A stretch of 12,448 nt of DNA from JBDHUW01 sp964642385 (GCA_964642385.1 CAZXON010000014.1:1-12448), one strand, 5' to 3'. Shown: positions 1 to 7,505, counted from the stretch's first letter. The notes: a model not told the origin generated them from the sequence alone. Translations and numbers: made by a program.

Positions 1-69
1 ACTACATTATATTACACACAAATCGTATTTTGTCAAAAAAAAGTGGACTTTTTTTAGATATTGCGAGAT

Positions 70-93
70 ATGGCTTTGGAAGCCGTTTTCTTT
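70..93 (+). terminator. Possible rho-independent terminator
   Basis: GGCTT (72-76) and AAGCC (80-84) form a hairpin with a 3-nt loop. One A-T and one G-T pair can extend it, and GTTTTCTTT follows. It would end a transcript entering from the left of the window. Just upstream, positions 36-55 form an A-run/T-run inverted repeat around GTGGAC that could be part of the same signal. No gene is visible in positions 1-160. Confidence 0.35.
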
Positions 94-160
94 ACGTTAT
101 TTTTTAGTATATTTCTTATATATTACTTTTGCTTCATAAAACCATTAAATTATAACATGT

Positions 161-322
161 ATGGCACACAATCAAAAAAAACAGTCTAGTGGAAGTTGGA
201 AAAACAAAAGAGATTCCCATCAAAAAGAGATAGGAACACAGCAACTACACAAGAGCGAAGAAGTAAGCCCAGTTGGAATCCAATGGGCAAAAAAACCAAA
301 AGCAAGAAGTGCTTTAATCTAG
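161..322 (+). CDS. Small basic hydrophilic protein, unknown function (53 aa)
   Basis: This is an ATG-to-TAG frame of 53 residues starting MAHNQKKQSSGSWKNKR and ending KPKARSALI. It is rich in Lys, Gln and Ser, has no hydrophobic segment and no cysteines, and is likely cytosolic and basic. I do not recognise a family. No in-frame UGA occurs, so it reads the same under either code. Two context features support it: an AT-rich, promoter-like stretch upstream (about 90-130) and a 10-bp hairpin terminator that starts four bases after its stop. It converges with the minus-strand peptidase gene. Its small size and lack of a clear Shine-Dalgarno site keep the call uncertain. Confidence 0.4.
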   Translation: MAHNQKKQSSGSWKNKRDSHQKEIGTQQLHKSEEVSPVGIQWAKKPKARSALI

Positions 323-325
323 ATG

Positions 326-359
326 AAAAGAATAGGGAAATTTGCTCTATTCTTTTTTT
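326..359. terminator. Bidirectional terminator between convergent genes
   Basis: AAAAGAATAG (326-335) and CTATTCTTTT (347-356) are perfect reverse complements, giving a 10-bp stem around an 11-nt loop, with further T residues to 359. It sits between the stop of the small + ORF (322) and the stop of the minus-strand peptidase, whose TAG codon (347-349) lies inside the stem. The A-rich and T-rich arms let it work in both directions. Confidence 0.65.
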
Positions 360-1258
360 GATATTATTTCTTTGATTTGCTCAAAAGATATGTCTTTAAT
401 TAAGGTATTATATTCTTGTTTTGATAATGGAGTAAGTCAATGAATCATATCAACAATTTGCCGATATTTTGCATATTTTTTTCAGTGAGTCGCCAAAAAA
501 TTTCTCTTAAATAATTTGAAGAAATCCTCGGATGGTTGTAGTGTTCATGAATAACTTACTACTATGTGATTTAGAGTTTGAAAGAATTCAGGTTCATTAT
601 AGTAGTAGAGGCCATCTTGATACCTTTGAGTATATCTTCAGTATGCTTCTAGTAGCTGCCAAACAAAAAATGCCAATCTATGAATTTTAGAGGACGAGTA
701 CGAAAAGCAAATGCATTGTATGCTACTGTTATCTTTTTTTATTGTGTGATGTGTGATTGCATCTTTGCCAGAGTTTTTTTTGGTTTTTATACCTGATCAT
801 GCAAAAACTATATTATCATTTTTGTCGCTAACGATGCAGTTGTTTTTATTGTAAAAACTTTTGTGGTAATCAGTGAGATTTTTGAATGATGGCGCCTTTC
901 AGTAATCACCTTTGTAAGTTTTTCAATAAAGAATTTTAGAGAGTCTTGTTGCTAAACCAGGTAAATAATCATCTTTACTTGCATTAATTTCTTGTATAAA
1001 TAGTGGCTTTTCATACTCATATGTCCTTTTGTGTAATGGTTCAGATAGCTTTTGGAGTTGGGTTGATCGATCGCTCCCTTCAAATTCAAATACAGTATAT
1101 GTCTGATATGCTTCTTGATTGGCATCTTGTATATACGCAAAATAATCTTCCATAGAAACTGGTGTTTCCAAGCCAACTATATGCTCCGTTAAATGAGAAT
1201 ACGAGGTCAAAATATTGCCATCTTCAATTACTGGTGGGGTGAAAAATGTTATGCGCAT
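347..1258 (-). CDS. Compact M16-family (insulinase-like) zinc metallopeptidase
   Basis: The frame runs 303 residues from ATG (1256-1258) to TAG (347-349) when UGA is read as Gly; the first in-frame UGA is at 923-925. The N-terminal part holds SHLTEH: the inverted zinc motif HxxEH at H22, E25 and H26. It is followed by NQEAYQTYTVFEFEG, matching the M16 stretch after the metal site, and by KPLFIQEI, where E90 is placed like the third zinc ligand. Farther on, FYNKNNCIVSD resembles the M16 segment N-N-x-hydrophobic that follows the first lobe. Known M16 peptidases are usually about 400 residues or more, with two homologous lobes, so this is a short, roughly one-lobe version. No signal peptide is visible, so it is probably cytosolic. 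It is divergent from lepA. The family call rests on motifs read by eye; catalytic activity is inferred. Confidence 0.65.
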
Positions 1259-1367
1259 GTTTATAAAAATGTGAAAAAACTACTAAATATCAACTATATA
1301 CTATAAATAACGGTAAATGCAAGAAATCTTTTTATAGTAGATTTATTTTACAATCCATTTTTCTCCA

Positions 1368-1397
1368 TTGCTTTCTTGCGTCAAATCTCTATATATT
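1368..1397 (+). promoter_or_regulatory. Possible lepA promoter giving a near-leaderless transcript
   Basis: TTGCTT (1368-1373) and TATATT (1392-1397) are separated by 18 bp. This would start transcription at about the lepA ATG (1402), so the mRNA would have little or no leader. That fits the lack of a Shine-Dalgarno sequence in front of the gene. The -35 match is partial, and other AT-rich boxes exist in this divergent intergenic region (1259-1401). Confidence 0.3.
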
Positions 1398-1401
1398 GGG
1401 C

Positions 1402-3471
1402 ATGACGAAACAGATTCGCAATTTTTGTATTATAGCACATATTGACCACGGAAAATCAACATTGGCGGATAGAATGTTGGAAATTACTGGCAATGTAAGA
1501 AAAGTAGAGCATGGACAAATGCTCGATCGTTTGGACATTGAACAAGAGCGCGGTATTACTATCAAGTTGACGCCTGCACGTATGAAATGGAAATGATATG
1601 ATTTGAACCTGATTGACACCCCGTGACATGTTGATTTCGCGTATGAGGTGAGTAGGTCATTGGCTGCGGTAGAGGGAGCGATATTGCTCGTAGATGCAAG
1701 TCAATGAGTACAGGCACAAACGCTCTCTGTTTTGTATCAAGCGATGGATAATTGATTAGAAATTATTCCTGTGCTAAATAAAATTGATCTACCAGCTGCA
1801 AACCCAGCGCGTGTAGCCAAAGAGTTGCATCATTTGTTAGGAGTTGACCCTGATAGTATCTTGAAGGTATCTTGAAAAACTGGTGAAAATGTTGATACGG
1901 TTTTGGATGCTATCATCGAGCGTTTACCAGATCCTGATATGTTCAAAGAAGTCTATCCCAAAAAATCATTACAAAAAGAGTATATACAAAATATTGAAAA
2001 CAGTGGATTTACCTGACCTTTTGAGGTGTTAAAACATCTGGAAAAAAATACGACTGCTCGTGCGTTGATTTTTGATTCAGTGTATGATCCATATAGATGA
2101 GTTGTCTGTTATGTAAAAATGCTATCAGGGTCTATACAAGCAGGCCAGAAAATCATGTTGCCATATTCTGAAAATGCAATTTATCCGACCGAAGTTGGCC
2201 ATCTTTCTCCAGAGTATGTAAAAGATTCTGTGCTCACAGAAGGACATATTGGGTATGTTGTTACTGGTGGAAAGTCAGTTCGTGAAGCGAAAATTTGAGA
2301 TACGATGATCGGATTGTTGGCAGAAGATACCAAAAAAACATATGACCAACTTCTTGCATATACAATTCCATGATTTATAAAAGTGAAGCCGTATGTATAT
2401 GCATGAGTTTATCCTATAGATAATTCCGATTTTGAGCAGATGCGTGAAGCGTTTGGTAAATTATCATTAAACGATAGTGCATTGGAATACGAGTATGAAA
2501 ATTCAAAAGCTCTTGGATATGGGATGAGAGCTGGTTTTCTGGGGATGCTTCACATGGATATTATCAAAGAAAGACTTGAGCGCGAGTACAATGCTGAGAC
2601 TATTTTTACAATACCAAATGTTGCGTATCTTGTCCATGTAAGAGCATTCAACGATGAAAGGATAATTTCAGGAAGTAATATCCTTGAGCTCGTAAAATCA
2701 GGTTTGTATATACATATAATTTCTGGCTTTACAGGCAAGCTTTCAGATGATGATGCTTTGTTTATAGAACATCACACAGATCACGAAATACAAGATCGTT
2801 TTCATGATATATTGTATCCTTGGTTGTTGATCCGTTCCTGAGCTGATATGCCACCGCAATGATTTATTGAGGATATTTATGAGCCGTTTGCAGATGTTGA
2901 GATTGTGTGACCTAAGGATTTTAGTGGAAATATCATGGCTTTGGCACAAGATTATAGAGGAGAAATGAAAGGAATGGAATATATTGATGAAACCAGAGTG
3001 TTGTGGAAGTACCGTATGCCATTGGGTGAGTTGATTATAGATTTTTATGATAGATTGAAATCCGCTACCAAATGATACGCGACCATGAATTATGAATTTG
3101 CTGAGTATATAAATAGTGATTTGGTGAAGTTAGACATCTTGATAAATGGAGAGCTTGTTGAAGCATTTTCGCAAGTTATCCACAGAGATAAAGCTTATCA
3201 GCAATGACACGAAACTACAGAAAAACTAAAAGAGCTTATCCCAAAACAACTTTTTCCAATACCAATCCAAGCATGAATTTGATCAAAAATCATCGCTCGT
3301 GAAACAATTTCTGCAATGCGCAAAGATGTTCTAGCAAAATGTTATGGATGAGACGTCTCACGTAAAAGAAAACTTCTCCAAAAGCAAAAAGCTGGGAAGA
3401 AACGTATGAAAGCAATGGGAAATGTAGAAGTACCAAGTGATATTTTTTTGAAGATGATCTCAAAAGGGTAG
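1402..3471 (+). CDS. lepA: Elongation factor 4 (LepA), ribosome back-translocase GTPase
   Basis: The frame encodes 689 aa with UGA=Gly and ends at TAG. GTPase motifs appear in order: AHIDHGKST (G1), ERGITI (G2), DTPGH (G3, Gly encoded by UGA at 1624-1626), NKID (G4) and VSGKTG (G5). The LepA C-terminus is clear: a GDVSRKRKLL segment, then KAGKKRMKAMGNVEVP. EF4 binds stalled or mistranslocated ribosomes and moves tRNAs back one step; it is cytosolic or membrane-associated. ATG 1402 is preferred over TTG 1396 because MTKQIRNF matches the family N-terminus. E. coli LepA has 599 aa; the surplus lies mainly in two inserts, near residues 180-214 and 413-490. Many UGAs sit at conserved glycines, including CYGGDV and QAGIGSK. 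The permease gene follows after 36 bp with no terminator, so they are probably co-transcribed. Confidence 0.96.
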
Positions 3472-3507
3472 CTATCAGTTTTGTATATACATTTTTTTCT
3501 AGATAAC

Positions 3508-4713
3508 ATGATAGATAAAAAACATCTCGCTAAAAGGAATATAAAACTTCAATCTTGGATAAATTTCCTCGCTTGAATTGTTTTTTTGATACCAGTTATA
3601 ACATTGTTTTATAAGTATACTGGTTTATCTATCGCTCAGATAATTTTATTGTCAAATGTGTCTACGTTGGCGATATGGATATTTGAGCTTCCAACCTCTG
3701 TTTTCGCAGATATTACTTGAATGAGAAAGTCGTTGGTGTACTCAGTAATATCCAACGTGGTAACAACATTTTTTATTTTATTTTTCCCATCTTTCTGGTG
3801 ATTTGTTGTCGCTGCTATATTTACAGGATTGTATTGGAGCTTCCGAAGTTGAACATGACAGGCGTTTTTGGAGGAAAATTTAGCAGTGTTATGAGAACAA
3901 AATCAATTTGGTAAACAAATAGGGCGTTTGATGGCACTTGAAAGTGTAGCTTGAGTTGCAACCCCACTTATTGCTTGATTGTTGTTGAAACGAGTGTGAG
4001 ATTCTGGTTATACTATATTGGCTTGATTAGACTTTTTGTTTGCAATAATACTCGTTATCATAACGTTACAGCTAAAAGAAGTTTGACCGATTAGACAAAA
4101 AATTGAAGGAGTCAAAAAACTCTTTATAAAAAGTTACCAGACAGCAAAAGGTGCTATAATACATGTTTTTAAAAACAAGGACATGAAAGCAATTCTTTTG
4201 TATCGCACATTTGCGAATCATGTTTCTTTTTTGTTTGTTCTCTCTCTTCCTCTTCTGGTTGATTATGGTATGGAAGATTGGTTTGGATGAGTGTTGACTG
4301 CATTATGAGGTCTGGCAACAGCAGTCGCTAGTAATTTTGCATACAAGATTTGAGAAAAAAAATGATATTGATTTACACGAGTATTTTCTACAATAGCCCA
4401 AGCAGTATTGATGATCGTCGCATGATTTGTATTCAAATCTTGGGTTGTATTTGCTGTTGTTATTCTTGTGTTTAAACTTTTCGATGGATTACGATCTCCA
4501 GCTTGGAATCATATTTTGGTAGCAAAAACACAATGAAAGGCCATCGCCACAACAAGATCAATCGTTTTTTCGGTATTCGCACTCTATACTACATTTGGAA
4601 AACAAATATTATCGTTGATTTCTATCAAATACGCTTTTATAATTTTGGGAATTATTATATTGTTTGTAAATGTGATTCTTTCCAAAAAAATTATTGCTAT
4701 GGATTCTAAATAA
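3508..4713 (+). CDS. Major facilitator superfamily (MFS) transporter
   Basis: The frame gives 401 aa from ATG to TAA with UGA=Gly; more than a dozen UGAs are used, mostly in membrane segments where Gly is expected. Hydrophobic helices recur along the whole length, consistent with a polytopic inner-membrane carrier near 12 helices. FELPTSVFADITGMRKSL (about residues 64-81) matches the MFS loop 2-3 signature region, in which E/P-T-G, D and G-R-K are typical. GLYWSFRSGTGQAFLEENL resembles the family's fourth-helix region followed by a charged loop. A basic cytosolic loop near the middle (KKLFIKSYQTAKGA) separates the two halves. The substrate cannot be read from sequence; multidrug or small-metabolite export is possible. 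It follows lepA closely and its stop lies 84 bp before the next gene, which has its own promoter. Confidence 0.8.
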
Positions 4714-4745
4714 TTCCCGCTTTTCTCCAGTTTTTTTTGTGCTTT

Positions 4746-4774
4746 TTGAAAAAATCATTACAATCATGTATAAT
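4746..4774 (+). promoter_or_regulatory. Near-consensus sigma70 promoter for the histidine phosphatase gene
   Basis: TTGAAA (4746-4751) and a perfect TATAAT (4769-4774) are separated by the ideal 17 bp. Transcription would start near 4781, giving a leader of about 17 nt. An AAGG Shine-Dalgarno-like site (4791-4794) lies 3 nt before the ATG, within the palindrome CCTTTAAAGG. Confidence 0.75.
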
Positions 4775-4797
4775 TTTATTCATTCCTTTAAAGGTAT

Positions 4798-5367
4798 ATG
4801 AAAGTAACATTTATCCGTCATGGTGAGACATCTGCAAATGTAGCAGGAACGATGCAAGATCTGGAAGCTGATATGAAACTAGAATTAACTGAAAACTGAA
4901 TAGAGCAGGCAAAAGAAGCTTGAGAGGTTCTGAAAGATGAGAAATTTGATGCAATATATGTCAGTGATATGCGTAGAACGCAACAAACAGCAAAATATAT
5001 TTTCCCAGATTGTACTGATTTTATCCTTGAACCTAGGATTCGTGAACATGTTTTGTCGTTGCGTCCAAATATTTCATACTCGTACAATGAACTGTGAAGT
5101 GAAAAATGGACAGAAATGCGTCTTGCCTGATTTGATGATGGTGAGACTTTTCAACAGCAAATTGATAGAGTTCGCGATTTTATCCAAGAGTTGGCAACTC
5201 AACCATATCAAAATGTCGCTGTCGTAACACATGGGGGAAGCATGAGAGCATTATATGTAATCGCGGGATTGTATGATCCAAGAGGTGCTTTATTGGTCGA
5301 TTCTGTGAAAAATTGTGGTATGATTTTTGCAGAGCTTGATCTGGATGGCTCTCTCCACATCCTGTAA
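4798..5367 (+). CDS. Histidine phosphatase / phosphoglycerate-mutase-like protein
   Basis: This 189-aa protein starts MKVTFIRHGETSANVAG, with the RHGE phosphohistidine motif at residues 7-10. It continues with LTENGIEQA (Gly from UGA, the family's LT..G..QA), SDMRRTQQTA with the usual second arginine (about residue 60), and VVTHGGSMR carrying the second catalytic histidine. Length and motif order fit a single-domain branch-1 histidine phosphatase of the dPGM/cobC-like superfamily. Glycolytic mutase versus general phosphatase cannot be decided here; the family typical L-x-E-x-x-x-G-x-W-E-G segment is altered (EPRIREHVLSL), which argues against an ordinary GpmA. It is cytosolic. It has its own strong promoter and ends at a strong terminator, so it is probably a single-gene unit. 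Confidence 0.88.
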
Positions 5368-5398
5368 TTTTTTTCCTAGTTTTGTCTTTGTTTTTCTG

Positions 5399-5430
5399 AT
5401 CCTGTTTTGTATCATCGAAGCAGGATTTTT
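5399..5430 (+). terminator. Strong rho-independent terminator
   Basis: ATCCTGTTTTG (5399-5409) pairs with CGAAGCAGGAT (5416-5426) over 11 bp, two of them G-U, around the loop TATCAT, and runs straight into T5. It lies 31 bp after the phosphatase stop. Confidence 0.8.
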
Positions 5431-5447
5431 AGATTATAGGAAAATTA
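5426..5447 (+). repeat. 22-bp repeat, copy 1 (upstream of PLD-like gene)
   Basis: T5 followed by AGATTATAGGAAAATTA is identical to positions 7521-7542. In both places the T-run is the tail of a terminator hairpin, and in both the gene that follows carries the same kind of hairpin leader. The function is unknown. Confidence 0.7.
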
Positions 5448-5452
5448 AAACA

Positions 5453-5535
5453 ATGATTAATGATTAATGTTTAATGTTTAATGATTGATGATTGATGATT
5501 TCTAATTAATAATTAATAATTAATAATTAATAATT
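5453..5535. repeat. Two adjacent AT-rich 7-bp tandem arrays
   Basis: Positions 5453-5501 contain seven heptamers: ATGATTA twice, ATGTTTA twice, ATGATTG twice and ATGATTT. Positions 5504-5535 contain AATTAAT about 4.6 times without error. The pairwise changes suggest stepwise slippage growth. The arrays are non-coding and lie between the 22-bp repeat and the leader hairpin of the PLD-like gene; the matching interval before metG has no such arrays. UAA stops occur in the arrays. Confidence 0.85.
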
Positions 5536-5590
5536 CGTCTCTTTCCTTTCTGCATCAGAAAAAAGAGCCTTGTTAAAAAGCATATTTTAT
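5534..5590 (+). promoter_or_regulatory. Hairpin leader element, copy 1 (PLD-like gene)
   Basis: TTCGTCTCTTT opens an outer stem, CTCTTT (5539-5544) with AAAGAG (5562-5567). Inside it is TTTCTG-CAT-CAGAAA (5547-5561), so the two stems stack apart from a CC bulge. GCCTTGTT and then CATATTTTAT follow. The same order and spacing recur at 7582-7645 before metG. No T-run follows the stem, so it is not an ordinary terminator. A role in the mRNA leader or in transcription start is inferred. Confidence 0.5.
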
Positions 5591-5603
5591 ACATTTATAA
5601 ACC

Positions 5604-6716
5604 ATGGATCAGCGTAGAGCATACAGAATACGATTGGCGTTCAGCATCCTTTCAATTATTGGTGTAATTGTCGTGTTGGTGTGATTTCGTTTTTCTCGAC
5701 GGTCGCAAAAAAGAGATTTTACCAAAGGCAATCAAAATTATCTTGCACAACAGCGAGGCATTTCAGGTGATTTTGAAAGCATACAAGGGGAGTTGTTGAT
5801 TGGTCCATACAAGGATCTGCGGTCGCAACGATATACTTTTTTTGATCAATCATTTTGGAGTCCGATTTCTTCATGACCACAACCGTCGTTTTCTTTTTGG
5901 TTGTATAATTTCACCTACGAGGATGCGAAGAGACGAATGCAAGAGCTTGGAAGTAAACAAGTGCCGATTCAAGGGATTATTGAAAATAACCAGTATGCAT
6001 CAGATGGCTCTCAATTCGCTGGTTTGCAAGACATTTTTCGTGATAATTCATCTGTGCATATCATAGGCGATGATCGTTTGGGCGTAAATTATCAGCATGC
6101 AAAGGTCTTTTTTACACCAAATCGTTTCATCATCCAAACAGCCAATATGACATATAGTTCTTTCCGTGCCAATAGGGAACTATTTTTTTTAAGCTCACAT
6201 ACGGGCGTATTAGCTTCGTTGCAAAGCTTGTTTCAAAACGATTGGGCGTGAAGACCGACGAGGACGGATGCGTTGCATCCGAATTTGGTAGTTTGTCCAA
6301 TCAACTGTAGAGACCGCGTGGAAAGTCTATTGGAAAGCGCTCAATCTAGTATCTACATGTATCAACAATATATCCAAGATGAAGCCATACAAACAATTCT
6401 TGCAGCAAAAAAATCTCAATGAATGGACATAAAATTAATTTTGGGAAATGATCCGAAAGAAAAAGAGACAGCCTGACCTGCAATTCCTAGTGTTTTGAAT
6501 GATAGTATTCTCGTGCAATCTAGTCCGTATGTCCATGCAAAAGGGATCCTCGTCGATAATCAATTTTTGCTCGTGGGGAGTATGAATATCTCACAGAACT
6601 CATTGGATAACAATAGAGAAATTGGTATTCTCCTGCTAGATAGTGAGATGCTTCGCAAATTCCAAAATATGTTTTTAAAAGATTGGACTGTCTTAAAATG
6701 AAAGATTTTAAAATAG
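5604..6716 (+). CDS. Membrane-anchored phospholipase D-like protein
   Basis: This 370-aa protein (ATG to TAG, UGA=Gly) begins with a basic stretch and one hydrophobic segment (about residues 13-28, FSILSIIGVIVVLVGF), followed by RFSRRSQKR: a signal anchor or N-terminal helix. Two PLD half-motifs follow. The first, QHAKVFF (H165, K167) with a TANMTYSSF...NRE tail, lacks the usual Asp. The second, VHAKGILVD (H311, K313, D318), is the full HxKx4D and is followed by VGSMNISQNSLDNNREIG. Family members hydrolyse or transfer phosphodiesters: phospholipids, cardiolipin synthesis, or DNA. Action at the membrane or outside is inferred from the anchor. Nuclease or lipase roles in scavenging are possible; the substrate is unknown. 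It is a single gene, well separated from both neighbours, with an unusual hairpin leader. Confidence 0.85.
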
Positions 6717-6805
6717 CCAAACAAGATGTGACAGATCAAAAAAATAATTTTTCTGCGAGCAAGTAGGAGAGTCACAACCAGGAAGTCATTTATAACGCTG
6801 TTTTT

Positions 6806-6811
6806 TTGACA
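6806..6811 (+). promoter_or_regulatory. TTGACA box before the structured block
   Basis: A T7 run leads into a consensus -35 (TTGACA). The following 24 bases resemble the stretch after the second TTGACA at 7035 (AAAT.TGT...TTCG). The -10 region at the right distance (ATAAGC, 6829-6834) is poor, so promoter activity is uncertain. If active, it would transcribe the hairpin-rich block at 6835-7036. Confidence 0.35.
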
Positions 6812-6834
6812 AATCTGTTAGATTCGAAATAAGC

Positions 6835-7036
6835 AAACGAGATGCTATATACCAATAAACAATAAAATCATCTTTTCCGATCTGGATCAGATTTCTAGCG
6901 GTTTCAATAGATCAATGGTATCGTACCTGCCCGAAGGGCAGCTTCCGAGAAGACGTGGTTGTCTAGGTGCGCGAAGATAGGAAGGAAGGCCACATGGGTT
7001 AGCTAGCCGTGAGACAGGTCTCATAGGCTTTTTTTT
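6835..7036 (+). ncRNA. Candidate structured non-coding RNA, family not recognised
   Basis: No plausible protein is encoded between 6717 and 7069, but 6901-7030 is visibly richer in G+C than the surroundings and packed with hairpins: ATCTG-GAT-CAGAT (6880-6892), CTGCCC-GAA-GGGCAG (6927-6941), CTTC-CGA-GAAG (6942-6952), AGAC-GTGGTT-GTCT (6951-6964) and TGAGA-CAGG-TCTCA (7010-7023). The last is followed by TAGGC and T8, a terminator-like end. A TTGACA box lies at 6806. This is what a small RNA gene looks like in an AT-rich genome. I looked for SRP, RNase P, tmRNA and tRNA signatures and found none convincing; AGGAAGGAAGG (6978-6988) only partly recalls the SRP loop. Strand is inferred from the T-run. 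Confidence 0.4.
7010..7036 (+). terminator. Terminator of the structured block, its T-run merging with the next -35
   Basis: TGAGA-CAGG-TCTCA (7010-7023) is followed by TAGGC and eight T residues (7029-7036). The final two T residues are also the first two bases of TTGACA (7035-7040), so terminator and following promoter overlap. Confidence 0.5.
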
Positions 7037-7063
7037 GACAAATGTGTCAAGTTCGTATATATT
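7035..7063 (+). promoter_or_regulatory. Strong sigma70 promoter with a palindrome on its -35
   Basis: A perfect TTGACA (7035-7040) and TATATT (7058-7063) are 17 bp apart. The -35 is one arm of a perfect inverted repeat, TTGACA-AATG-TGTCAA (7035-7050), a plausible repressor operator. Transcription would start near 7070, at or next to the ATG of the broken cassette gene. Confidence 0.7.
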
Positions 7064-7069
7064 TATTGT

Positions 7070-7422
7070 ATGGCATATAAAAATAATTGTTATGGTTTCG
7101 TAAAAGCAGCACTTGATAACAATTAATACGATGATATTTTTTGTGATATGCGCGATATGCTTTTGGAAAAGGTTGTGAAAAGTTGAAAAATTGTAGATGT
7201 ATTGACTGCTGGGCTTCAAGATTCACTAGCAAAGAACCTCGAAAAGAAACCATTCTATGTAATAGAACTCCTGAACCCCATCAAACAAAGTGAACATCTT
7301 GCAATTATTTCGCAGTCTGGAGCAATATATGAACCTTTGGCTGTGCGTATTACAATATCTATGCTGTTCCGCAGGATAGACAAAAAAATATAGAAGATTT
7401 CCTGGATTATATGCAAAATTAA
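7070..7422 (+). pseudogene. Broken small gene, weakly DUF302-like
   Basis: A strong promoter, an ATG at 7070 (MAYKNNCYGFVKAALDNN) and a terminator at 7432 frame one gene-sized interval, but the frame is broken twice. TAA at 7124-7126 interrupts it; the same frame continues YDDIFCDMRDMLLEKVV and reads on through VDVLTAGLQDSLAKNL, FYVIELLNPIKQSEHLA and GAIYEPLAVR. Around 7330-7350 the sensible reading moves to another frame, ending YNIYAVPQDRQKNIEDFL and stopping at TAA 7420-7422. The interval is 353 nt, not a multiple of three. The order of features (amphipathic start, short repeats of Leu, then Y-x-I-x-x-L-x-N-P) resembles DUF302 proteins; that is only a visual impression. It could be a pseudogene, a sequencing error, or a shorter gene starting at ATG 7148. 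Confidence 0.5.
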
Positions 7423-7431
7423 CTACCTCTT

Positions 7432-7454
7432 GAGGCGGTCGCCTCTTCTTTTTT
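7432..7454 (+). terminator. Rho-independent terminator after the broken cassette gene
   Basis: GAGGC-GGTC-GCCTC (7432-7445) is a GC-rich hairpin directly followed by TTCTTTTTT. It starts nine bases after the TAA at 7420-7422, which supports that stop as the true 3' end of the broken gene. Confidence 0.75.
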
Positions 7455-7505
7455 GCTTGTTTTTCTATTGCAATATTCGTTTCAGTGAGTATATATGTGG
7501 TAGGT

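Noticed and set aside
1402..3471. UGA read as tryptophan (Mycoplasma-type code 4)
   Set aside because: UGA positions align with invariant Gly in LepA (DTPGH, CYGGDV), and UGG is used separately for Trp in the same genes.
5453..5535. CRISPR array
   Set aside because: The repeats are 7 bp with no spacers; this is a simple tandem repeat.
1402..6716. Apparent pseudogenes: lepA, the permease, the phosphatase and the PLD gene look like chains of fragments
   Set aside because: The only interrupting codon is UGA, and it falls at conserved glycines. Under code 25 all are intact.
6901..7030. SRP RNA, RNase P RNA, tmRNA or a tRNA in the structured block
   Set aside because: AGGAAGGAAGG resembles part of the SRP loop, but its conserved partner strand and the AGCAG segment are missing. 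No RNase P GAGGAAAGTCC-type core and no tRNA T-arm GGTTCGA was found.
6887..7219. Minus-strand 110-codon frame across the structured block
   Set aside because: Its composition follows the hairpins, it has no start signals, and it crosses a terminator and a promoter on the other strand.
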